Shown here piece by piece: positions 1-5,645 of a stretch of DNA of 5,652 bases. The number at the start of each line of letters is the position of its first letter. Positions within the stretch are counted from its first letter, which is position 1. This DNA is from Bifidobacterium breve. Lineage in GTDB: Bacteria; Actinomycetota; Actinomycetes; Mycobacteriales; Mycobacteriaceae. Made by a program: the position numbers and the translations under genes. The notes under the pieces are model-generated. The model ran no database searches and was not told the DNA's origin. It saw only the letters and a list, made by a program, of their open reading frames with translations. The DNA is taken from NCBI GenBank assembly GCA_945882475.1, contig CAMCWJ010000202.1, positions 1 to 5,652 on the forward strand, written 5' to 3'.

Positions 1-1
1 G

Positions 2-1294
2 GGCGACCTGGCCACCGCCGATGCCGTGGTCACCCGGCTCACCCCCGCCCAGACCGTCGACGTCCTCGAGCGACTGCCCGCACTGCAGCGTGCGGTGGTG
101 TACCGGTTGCTGCCGAAGGATCACGCCTCGGAGGTGTTTGAGGATCTCCCCCCGGTGCTGCAGAAGGATCTGATCAGCGCACTGCGCGATGAGGAGGTGG
201 CCGCGGCCTTCGCCGACCTCGAACCCGACGACCGGGTGGCATTGCTCGACGAGGTGCCGGCGTCGGTGGCCAGCAGGCTGATGCAGGGACTCGCCCCGGA
301 GCAGCGCGAGTTGACCGCGGACATCCTGGGTTACCCCAAGAAGTCGATCGGGCGACGGATGAGCCCGGAAGTCATCGGCCTGGACGCCGACGTGTCGGCG
401 TCGTGGGCGCTCAGCGATCTGCGCCGCATCCTCGACTACGCCGAGACCGTCTACACCCTGCCGGTCACCGACGACAACCGAGTGCTGATCGGCGTCCTGA
501 GCCTCCGCGACCTGATGAAGGCCGACCCCGACGCCACGATCGCCGACATCATGCGGCCCGCCGACTTCGTCCGCGCCACCGACTCGGCCGAGGACTCCGC
601 CCGGCGCTGCGCGGACAGCAAGCATCTGGCGTTGCCGGTGGTGGACAACGACACCCGACTGGTGGGCATCCTCACCGTTGATGACGCACTGCGGATCCTT
701 GAGGACGCCGACAGCCAGGACCAGGCTCGCATCGGCGGTACCGAGGGTCTGCGGCAGCCCTACCTGACCACCAGCATCGCCACCCTGGTGCGGTCGCGGG
801 TGGTCTGGCTGCTCGTGCTGGCGATCGGGGCGGCGTTGACCGTGCGCGTGCTCGACGCGTTCGAGGCCACCCTGGCCGAGGTGGTGACGCTGGCGTTGTT
901 CGTCCCGCTGTTGATCGGTACCGGCGGCAACACCGGCAACCAGGCCGCGACCACCGTCACCCGCGCGCTGGCCCTGCAGGACGTCACACCCCGCGACATC
1001 GCCAAGGTGATGGGCCGTGAATTCCGGGTCGGGTTGAGCCTGGGCCTGATTCTGGGCGCGGTCGGGTTCCTCATCACCAGCGTCATTTTCGACCGGTCGA
1101 TCGGAATGGTCATCGGTCTGACCCTGCTCAGCGTGTGCACGATGGCCGCGACTGTCGGTGGTGCGATGCCACTGCTGGCCAAAGCCGTCGGCGCCGACCC
1201 GGCTGTGTTTTCCAACCCGTTCATCACCACGTTCGTCGACGCGACCGGTCTGGTGATCTACTTCCTGATCGCCAAGGCCATCCTGCACATCTGA
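2..1294 (+). CDS. mgtE: MgtE-family magnesium channel, 5' end cut off by window
   Basis: Membrane channel/transporter that takes up Mg2+ and closes when cytosolic Mg2+ is high. The reading frame is open from nt 2 with no stop, so the true start lies upstream. The GTG at nt 26 is an internal codon, and I estimate a few tens of N-terminal residues are missing compared with family members of about 450-460 aa. Visible in order: an acidic helical MgtE N domain (about nt 26-330); a CBS pair (about nt 380-720), whose halves hold YTLPVTDDNRVLIGVLSLRD and LALPVVDNDTRLVGILTVDD; then a membrane domain of about five helices (nt 790-1290). The family signature GGNTGNQ is at nt 923-943. The last helix carries FVDATGLVIYF; its Asp (codon nt 1238-1240) matches the pore Asp that binds Mg2+ in Thermus MgtE. 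Stop TGA is at 1292-1294. The gene converges on the lipoprotein gene, so the two are not one operon. Family assignment is very secure. Confidence 0.95.
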   Translation, partial: GDLATADAVVTRLTPAQTVDVLERLPALQRAVVYRLLPKDHASEVFEDLPPVLQKDLISALRDEEVAAAFADLEPDDRVALLDEVPASVASRLMQGLAPEQRELTADILGYPKKSIGRRMSPEVIGLDADVSASWALSDLRRILDYAETVYTLPVTDDNRVLIGVLSLRDLMKADPDATIADIMRPADFVRATDSAEDSARRCADSKHLALPVVDNDTRLVGILTVDDALRILEDADSQDQARIGGTEGLRQPYLTTSIATLVRSRVVWLLVLAIGAALTVRVLDAFEATLAEVVTLALFVPLLIGTGGNTGNQAATTVTRALALQDVTPRDIAKVMGREFRVGLSLGLILGAVGFLITSVIFDRSIGMVIGLTLLSVCTMAATVGGAMPLLAKAVGADPAVFSNPFITTFVDATGLVIYFLIAKAILHI

Positions 1295-1307
1295 GCGACC
1301 GGGCTTC

Positions 1308-1823
1308 TCAGCCGCGCGCCGACCCCGTAAGAGCCTGCCCACCGACGTCCTGCAGCAGGCAGATGACGGTGCTGGGGTAGGGGTTGTTGAAGGTTCGGTC
1401 CTGGACGGAGTCGATCAGGTAGGTGATGGTGAAGGGGCCGGCGGCGGTTCCGGTGTACTGCTGCAGGCCGGCCTCGCACTGGGGGTTGGCGGTGCCGGTG
1501 ACGGCCGCGTTGACCGGAATGTCAGCTCGCAGAAAGACTTCGGCCAGATGTGGTGTGGCGCAGTCGACGACGGTGACGGTCACCTCCGCCGGATCCGGCG
1601 ACGGCGGCGTGGCCAGACAGTCGCCCGCCTTGAGGTCGATCCATTTGACGATGCGGGGTGGCGCGGGCGACGGGCTTGCCGGGCTCTGTTGCGGGCTCGT
1701 CGCCGAGGTGGCCGCCGGTGTGCCCGCCTGGGGACTGCTCGCCTGCCCGCAGGACGGCATCCCGGCCAAAGCGACGGCCGCGGCGCTCAACGCCAGCCAG
1801 CGACGGGCACCCTCAATTCCCAT
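1308..1823 (-). CDS. putative lipoprotein with Septum_formation-like domain
   Basis: A 171-aa protein, probably exported. It begins MGIEGARRW, with two Arg, a hydrophobic stretch (residues 9-21) and Cys25 in GMPSC. That is a plausible but imperfect lipobox, since Met rather than Leu/Val sits at -3, so lipid anchoring is inferred. A Ser/Pro/Ala/Thr-rich linker (about 26-56) leads to a compact C-terminal domain with WIDLKAGDCL, VVDCATPHLAEVF and a final CLLQDVGGQALTGSARG. This GDC ... V-x-C-x-x-PH-x-AEVF pattern is what I associate with the Septum_formation domain family of actinobacteria. Its biochemical role is unknown and the name should not be taken as proof. The domain has four Cys (69, 88, 116, 155), enough for two extracellular disulfides. 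The ATG at 1823-1821 is chosen because a signal peptide follows at once; the open frame upstream has no in-frame start nearby and runs antiparallel-frame through crcB2. The 20-base gap after crcB2 suggests co-transcription; the Shine-Dalgarno is poor. Confidence 0.8.
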   Translation of the reverse strand: MGIEGARRWLALSAAAVALAGMPSCGQASSPQAGTPAATSATSPQQSPASPSPAPPRIVKWIDLKAGDCLATPPSPDPAEVTVTVVDCATPHLAEVFLRADIPVNAAVTGTANPQCEAGLQQYTGTAAGPFTITYLIDSVQDRTFNNPYPSTVICLLQDVGGQALTGSARG

Positions 1824-1843
1824 GCCGCCGTGTCTATCACGAC

Positions 1844-2209
1844 CTACAGCAGCCGGCCCAGCCACTGTCCGGCCGCTGCGGCGGCCAGGCCGAGGACCAC
1901 ACTCAGCACGATGTTGACCGTCGCGGCGTGGAACCGCCGATGCTCGGTCAGCGATCGGGTCTCCAGCATCCATCCCGAGAACGTGGTGTATGCGCCGAGG
2001 AAGCCGACGCCGACCAATATCGCCCAGTCGTGCCCGGGCGCCCATCCGGAGATGATCCCGAGCAGCAGTGCCCCGCTGACGTTGACGGCCACCGTGCCGG
2101 TCGGGAAGGCCAGGTCGAGTTGGCGGACGACGCCGCGTTCCACCAACAGTCGCGCCACCGAGCCCAAGCCACCCAGGATCGCCATGCCGGCCCACAGCGC
2201 GGGGCTCAC
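1844..2209 (-). CDS. crcB2: CrcB/FluC fluoride channel subunit (second of pair)
   Basis: A 121-aa, four-helix membrane protein of the CrcB/FluC family, which exports fluoride passively as an inverted dimer. Seen: GGLGSVAR with the family Arg (R20), FPTGTVAVNVSGALLLG with the pore Asn (N43), and GFLGAYTTFSGWMLE, the TTFS break that forms the central Na+ site and first Phe of the Phe box (F77). Two positions depart from the single-gene type: Trp80 stands where the second box Phe normally lies, and Asn99 replaces the usual Tyr of the helix-4 polar track, while Ser103 of that track is kept. The GTG start at 2209-2207 overlaps the crcB1 stop as GTGA and has no good Shine-Dalgarno, so translation is probably coupled to crcB1. 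A longer in-frame ORF reaching to 2464 runs antisense-frame through crcB1, and its extra N-terminus looks like noise. By memory this matches M. tuberculosis Rv3070 (CrcB2). Probably a partner of crcB1 rather than a spare copy. Confidence 0.93.
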   Translation of the reverse strand: MSPALWAGMAILGGLGSVARLLVERGVVRQLDLAFPTGTVAVNVSGALLLGIISGWAPGHDWAILVGVGFLGAYTTFSGWMLETRSLTEHRRFHAATVNIVLSVVLGLAAAAAGQWLGRLL

Positions 2210-2574
2210 CGCAGCACCCGACCGCGTCCCAGGTGAACCGCCGCCAGGCCGGCCGCGATACCGGCCACCGTGTAGACCACGGCCAGCGCGTAATGGTGGT
2301 GCTGGATCATCAGCAGTGTTTCGACCTGGACGGTGGAGAACGTGGTCAGCCCGCCGCAAAGGCCGGTGCCCAGCAGTGGCCGGCGCAGATCCGAGGGCGG
2401 CATCCGGGTCGCGACCACGCCCAGCAGCCACGCGCCGAGGATGTTGACCACGAACGTCTGCCACGGGAAGCGGGACGGATCGGACATCACCGCTGTCGCC
2501 AGTGCGCCACGCGCCAGCGTTCCCACCGCGCCTCCGACGAAGACGGCCGCGAGTTCGGGGATCCTGCCGTACAC
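2206..2574 (-). CDS. crcB1: CrcB/FluC fluoride channel subunit (first of pair)
   Basis: A 122-aa, four-helix inner-membrane protein of the CrcB/FluC family. Seen: ELAAVFVGGAVGTLAR with the family Arg (R22), FPWQTFVVNILGAWLLG with the pore Asn (N44), and GLCGGLTTFSTVQVE with the TTFS helix break (F79). The second Phe-box position is Val82 rather than Phe. In helix 4 Tyr101 of the polar track is kept, but by my alignment the Ser four residues later is Gly105. Start: the open frame extends back to an ATG at 2652, inside pgmA. I prefer GTG at 2574-2572 because AAGAGG lies six bases upstream and family homology begins about there (PELAAVFVGG); TTG at 2577 is an alternative. Its stop TGA (2208-2206) overlaps the crcB2 start. 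It is transcribed divergently from pgmA across a 67-base gap. By memory it matches M. tuberculosis Rv3069 (CrcB1, 132 aa). Confidence 0.93.
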   Translation of the reverse strand: MYGRIPELAAVFVGGAVGTLARGALATAVMSDPSRFPWQTFVVNILGAWLLGVVATRMPPSDLRRPLLGTGLCGGLTTFSTVQVETLLMIQHHHYALAVVYTVAGIAAGLAAVHLGRGRVLR

Positions 2575-2641
2575 CAACGCCCTCTTAACCTTGCGTGAAC
2601 CAGGGGCCCAGTATGGCCGGTTGAGGGGCACAATCAGCGTC
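2575..2641. promoter_or_regulatory. divergent crcB1/pgmA control region
   Basis: This 67-base gap must hold, or overlap, the promoters of two diverging units: crcB1-crcB2-lipoprotein leftward and pgmA-MFS rightward. I could not pair a convincing -35 and -10 on either strand. On the + strand TAACCT (2586-2591) fits the mycobacterial TANNNT -10 pattern and would give a leader of about 43 bases, but has no -35 at proper distance. GAGGGG at 2623-2628 is the only Shine-Dalgarno-like run before pgmA and sits 13 bases from its ATG, longer than usual. The leftward promoter may lie inside the pgmA 5' coding region. No fluoride riboswitch pattern is visible. Confidence 0.45.
2581..2586 (-). promoter_or_regulatory. 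Shine-Dalgarno of crcB1
   Basis: On the minus strand this reads AAGAGG, a good match to the anti-16S complement, with six bases before the GTG at 2574. It decides the crcB1 start against the longer ORF beginning at 2652, which would place the start inside pgmA. The TTG at 2577 would have only three bases of spacing. Confidence 0.6.
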
Positions 2642-4276
2642 ATGGTGGCCAACCCCCGCGCCGGTCAACCGGCGCAACCCGAAGACCTGATCGACCTGCC
2701 CCACCTTGTCACCGCGTACTACACGGTGGCCCCCGATCCCGACGACGTCGCCCAGCAGGTCGCGTTCGGCACCTCCGGGCACCGCGGATCCAGCCTCGAC
2801 GGCGCCTTCAACGAGGCGCACATCCTGGCCACCACGCAGGCCATCGCCGAGTACCGCGCCGCCCAAGGCACCACCGGCCCGCTATTCATCGGCCGCGACA
2901 CCCACGGACTGTCCGAGCCGGCCTGGGTATCGGCGCTGGAGGTGCTGGCCGCCAATGATGTTGTGGTGCTGATCGATTCGGCGGACCGCTACACCCCGAC
3001 GCCTGCGGTCAGCCATGCCATCCTGGCTTACAACCGGGGACGCACCGCGGACCTGGCCGACGGGATCGTGGTCACCCCGTCGCACAACCCGCCGCGTGAC
3101 GGCGGTTTCAAGTACAACCCGCCCAACGGCGGCCCGGCCGACACCGACGCCACCGGGGCAATCGCCAAGCGCGCCAACGAGATCCTGCGCGGCGGCGGCA
3201 CTGACGTGAAACGGGTGCCGTTAGCCCGGGCACTGAAGTCGGCGCAACGCCACGACTACATGGACGCCTACGTCGCCGACCTGCCGAATGTGGTCGACAT
3301 CCACGCCATCCGGGCGCAAGGCATCCGCATCGGGGCTGACCCACTGGGCGGGGCCAGCGTCGACTACTGGGCCGCGATCGCCGAACGGCACGGCCTCGAC
3401 CTCACCGTCGTCAACCCTCTGGTTGACGCGACCTGGCGGTTCATGACACTCGACACCGACGGCAAGATCAGGATGGACTGCAGTTCGCCGAACGCGATGG
3501 CATCGTTGATCGCCAACCGGGATTCCTATCAGATCGCCACCGGCAATGACGCCGACTCCGACCGGCACGGCATTGTCACCCCCGACGGCGGGCTGATGAA
3601 CCCCAACCACTACCTCGCGGTCGCGATCGACTATCTCTGCACCCACCGCCCGGACTGGCCGGCCGGTGTCGCAATCGGCAAGACCGCCGTCAGCTCCTCG
3701 ATCATCGACCGGGTGGTGGCCGGCCTGGGCCGCACTCTGGTGGAGGTGCCCGTCGGCTTCAAGTGGTTCGTCGACGGATTGATCAGCGGCACAATCGGAT
3801 TCGGCGGTGAGGAATCCGCCGGTGCATCGTTCCTGCGCAAAGACGGCTCGGTATGGACTACCGACAAGGACGGCATCATCATGGCCCTGCTGGCCTCGGA
3901 GATCCTGGCGGTCACCGGACAGACGCCCTCGCAGCGCTACGCCGAACTGACCGCCACCTACGGCGCACCGGTGTACGCCCGGGTGGACGCCCCGGCGAAC
4001 CGGGAACAGAAGGCGCGGTTGGCCAAGCTCTCACCCGAGCAGGTTTCTGCCACCGAACTGGCGGGTGAGCCGATCATCGCCAAGCTCACCACCGCGCCCG
4101 GCAACGGTGCCCCGATCGGCGGATTGAAGGTCACCACCGCCAACGGCTGGTTCGCCGCGCGGCCGTCGGGCACCGAGGATGTCTACAAGATCTACGCCGA
4201 GTCGTTTCTGGGTTCCGAGCATTTGGCGCAGGTGCAGCAAGCCGCCCGGGAAGTGGTGAATACAGTCATCTCGTGA
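2642..4276 (+). CDS. pgmA: phosphoglucomutase (alpha-D-glucose phosphate-specific)
   Basis: A 544-aa cytosolic Mg2+ enzyme that interconverts glucose 1-phosphate and glucose 6-phosphate via an enzyme phosphoserine, linking glycolysis to glycogen, trehalose and UDP-glucose/cell-wall supply. All four active-site signatures of the alpha-D-phosphohexomutase family are intact: TPSHNP with catalytic Ser147 (codon at 3080), the metal loop DADSDR with Asp303/305/307, the sugar-specificity loop GGEESAG (388-394) and the phosphate-binding loop RPSGTE (507-512). GTSGHRG (43-49) is the N-terminal signature. Length and motif spacing match the bacterial Pgm group (E. coli Pgm, M. tuberculosis PgmA) rather than the ManB/PgcA type. 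The ATG at 2642 is chosen because MVANPRAGQPAQPEDL matches the M. tuberculosis N-terminus as I recall it; the frame is open back to 2333 but that part is antisense to crcB1. Its stop overlaps the GTG of the MFS gene. No lesion seen. Confidence 0.97.
   Translation: MVANPRAGQPAQPEDLIDLPHLVTAYYTVAPDPDDVAQQVAFGTSGHRGSSLDGAFNEAHILATTQAIAEYRAAQGTTGPLFIGRDTHGLSEPAWVSALEVLAANDVVVLIDSADRYTPTPAVSHAILAYNRGRTADLADGIVVTPSHNPPRDGGFKYNPPNGGPADTDATGAIAKRANEILRGGGTDVKRVPLARALKSAQRHDYMDAYVADLPNVVDIHAIRAQGIRIGADPLGGASVDYWAAIAERHGLDLTVVNPLVDATWRFMTLDTDGKIRMDCSSPNAMASLIANRDSYQIATGNDADSDRHGIVTPDGGLMNPNHYLAVAIDYLCTHRPDWPAGVAIGKTAVSSSIIDRVVAGLGRTLVEVPVGFKWFVDGLISGTIGFGGEESAGASFLRKDGSVWTTDKDGIIMALLASEILAVTGQTPSQRYAELTATYGAPVYARVDAPANREQKARLAKLSPEQVSATELAGEPIIAKLTTAPGNGAPIGGLKVTTANGWFAARPSGTEDVYKIYAESFLGSEHLAQVQQAAREVVNTVIS
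2658..2675. repeat. perfect 18-bp inverted repeat, possible operator
   Basis: GCGCCGGT-CA-ACCGGCGC: two perfect 8-base arms around two bases, covering codons 6-12 of pgmA and beginning 14 bases after its ATG. Bases outside the arms (C2657, A2676) do not pair. It lies about 85 bp upstream of the crcB1 start, so a protein bound here could affect both units. Alternatively it could form a 7-bp mRNA hairpin with a TCAA loop near the pgmA initiation site. GC-rich coding DNA produces such palindromes by chance more often than average DNA does, so function is inferred, not shown. Confidence 0.4.
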
Positions 4277-5526
4277 GTTCGGTCGCCAACGCCCCGCAGG
4301 CCCAGACCCGGCTGCCCCGCGAGGTGTGGCCGCTGATCGGTGCCAACGCCATCATCGCGCTGGGCTACGGGGTGGTGGCGCCGGTGCTGCCGCAGTTGGC
4401 CCGGCACTTCGGGGTGAGCATCAGCGCCGCGACGTTTCTCATCACGGCTTTCGCCGTGATGCGCCTCTGTGCCGCTCCGCCCACCGGGATGCTGGTGCAG
4501 CGGCTGGGGGAGCGGTGGATCTACGTCAGTGGCGTGCTGATCGTCGCGGTGTCCACGGCGGCGTGCGCATTCGTTCACACCTACTGGCAGTTGTTGTTCT
4601 TCCGCGCGATCGGTGGGATCGGCTCGACGATGTTCTTCGTCTCCGCCCTGGCGCTGATGATCCGGATCAGTCCCCCCGACGCCCGGGGCAAGGTGGCGGG
4701 CATGTTCTCCACCGGCTTTCTGGTGGGTTCGGTGGTCGGCCCGGTGCTGGGCAGCCTGACTGCCGGGCTGGGTCTGAGTGCGCCCTTCCTCATCTACGGT
4801 GTGCTGCTGTTGGTAGCGGCCGCGATGGTGCTGATCAGCCTGCGACATTCCGCACTGGCCGCACCCGCCGGCAAGGACGAGGCGGCAATCACCATGCGGG
4901 TTGCTCTGCGCCACAGAGCATATCGAGCCGCGCTGCTGTCCAACTTCGCCACCGGCTGGTCGTTCTTCGGCCTGCGCTTCGCCCTGGTGCCGTTGTTCGT
5001 CTCCGAGATTCTCGGTCAGAGTCCCGGTGTGGCGGGGCTGGCACTGGCCGCATTCGCCGTCGGCAATGTCGCCGCGGTGATCCCCAGCGGCCGGCTGTCT
5101 GACCGGATCGGGCGCAAGCCCCTGCTGATCACCGGACTCGCGCTCTCAGGGGCCTCGACCGCGGTCCTCGGCCTGGCGACGTCGTTGTCGGCGTTTCTCG
5201 CGATCGCGGTGATCTCCGGTGCGGCCTCGGGGATCTACGCCTCGCCGCAGCAGGCGTCGGTGGCCGACATCATCGGCCAGGCTCGCGGTGGCACGGCGGT
5301 CTCCACGTTCCAGATGACATCGGACTTCGGCTCCATTGTCGGCTCGTTCGGGGTGGGGGTGATCGCCCAGCAGTTGTCGTTCGGGTGGGCCTTCGCGGTC
5401 AGTGGCCTGATGCTGTTGATCGCCGCGGTGGGGTGGATTTTCGCCCCCGAAACCCGCGAAGAATCCCCGCTGGAGCACACCCCGGTGCGGGCGTTGGGGC
5501 CCGAGGCGGCCGGCGAGTTGCCCTGA
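4273..5526 (+). CDS. MFS transporter, DHA1-like, probable efflux pump
   Basis: A 417-aa major facilitator protein with about 12 membrane helices in two halves and a cytosolic mid-loop near residues 192-212. Motif A between helices 2 and 3 reads GMLVQRLGER (72-81), with Gln76 in place of the usual Asp; its copy in the second half, GRLSDRIGRK (273-282), is canonical. Helix 4 has the motif-B Arg (R111) in LLFFRAIGGIG, where Gly replaces the usual Gln. Helix 5 has GFLVGSVVGPVLG (148-160), the motif C of proton-coupled antiporters, so drug/metabolite export is the likeliest role. The substrate cannot be read from the sequence, and sugar export suggested by pgmA would be guesswork. Start GTG 4273 overlaps the pgmA stop as GTGA with no clear Shine-Dalgarno, which points to co-transcription and translational coupling. 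The C-terminal tail after residue 393 is hydrophilic. Family is secure; specific identity not recognised. Confidence 0.9.
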   Translation: MSSVANAPQAQTRLPREVWPLIGANAIIALGYGVVAPVLPQLARHFGVSISAATFLITAFAVMRLCAAPPTGMLVQRLGERWIYVSGVLIVAVSTAACAFVHTYWQLLFFRAIGGIGSTMFFVSALALMIRISPPDARGKVAGMFSTGFLVGSVVGPVLGSLTAGLGLSAPFLIYGVLLLVAAAMVLISLRHSALAAPAGKDEAAITMRVALRHRAYRAALLSNFATGWSFFGLRFALVPLFVSEILGQSPGVAGLALAAFAVGNVAAVIPSGRLSDRIGRKPLLITGLALSGASTAVLGLATSLSAFLAIAVISGAASGIYASPQQASVADIIGQARGGTAVSTFQMTSDFGSIVGSFGVGVIAQQLSFGWAFAVSGLMLLIAAVGWIFAPETREESPLEHTPVRALGPEAAGELP

Positions 5527-5533
5527 GCGCTTT

Positions 5534-5562
5534 TTGAGGCGCGTGTGCCGGTGGTGTAGTTT
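5534..5562 (+). promoter_or_regulatory. promoter of tRNA-Ala gene
   Basis: TTGAGG (5534-5539, four of six bases of TTGACA) and TAGTTT (5557-5562, fitting the mycobacterial TANNNT -10) are separated by exactly 17 bases. Transcription would start around 5568-5570, a few bases before the tRNA 5' end at 5573. The -35 begins only eight bases after the MFS stop codon, so the tRNA probably has its own housekeeping-sigma promoter and need not depend on read-through from pgmA. Confidence 0.65.
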
Positions 5563-5572
5563 CGACATTCCT

Positions 5573-5645
5573 GGGGCTATGGCGCAGTTGGTAGCGCACC
5601 ACACTGGCAGTGTGGGGGTCAGGGGTTCGAATCCCCTTAGCTCCA
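5573..5645 (+). tRNA. tRNA-Ala (anticodon GGC)
   Basis: A complete 73-base cloverleaf read by eye. The acceptor is GGGGCTA (5573-5579) with TAGCTCC (5638-5644). The D stem is GCGC/GCGC (5582-5585, 5594-5597). The anticodon stem CCACA/TGTGG encloses loop CTGGCAG, with anticodon GGC at 5606-5608 reading GCC and GCU. The T stem AGGGG/CCCCT has loop TTCGAAT. The third acceptor pair is G3:U70 (5575 and 5641-5642 region), the hallmark recognised by alanyl-tRNA synthetase, with discriminator A at 5645. The 3' CCA is not encoded (CAG follows), so it would be added by the CCA-adding enzyme. GCC is a very common codon in this high-GC genome, so this should be a major tRNA. Confidence 0.97.

Noticed and set aside
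26..1294. GTG at nt 26 as the real mgtE start
   Set aside because: The frame is open upstream to the window edge and the protein would be shorter than usual, with an incomplete N domain.
1291..1311. CTGAG ... CTCAG inverted repeat between mgtE and the lipoprotein gene as a bidirectional terminator
   Set aside because: The stem is only five pairs with an 11-base loop and no T-tract, and most of the symmetry comes from two convergent TGA stop codons.
1548..2447. Long + strand open frame of 299 codons across the lipoprotein and crcB genes
   Set aside because: It is antisense to three better-supported genes, is rich in Arg/Pro/Ala/Ser as expected of shadow frames in GC-rich DNA, and shows no family motif.
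2333..2641. Possible 103-residue N-terminal extension of phosphoglucomutase
   Set aside because: The frame is open but runs antisense through crcB1, shows no domain, and the known family N-terminus begins at the ATG at 2642.
2575..2641. Fluoride (crcB-motif) riboswitch upstream of crcB1
   Set aside because: The class is often found before crcB, but the minus-strand leader here lacks its conserved core and the room before AAGAGG is short.
2663..2668. TTGACC on the minus strand as -35 of crcB1
   Set aside because: No TANNNT-like hexamer occurs 16-19 bases downstream on that strand; the bases also form part of the inverted repeat.
5527..5542. GCGC-TTTTTGAG-GCGC as a terminator after the MFS gene
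   Set aside because: Four-pair stem with the T-run in the loop rather than after it; the TTGAGG is better explained as the -35 of the tRNA promoter.
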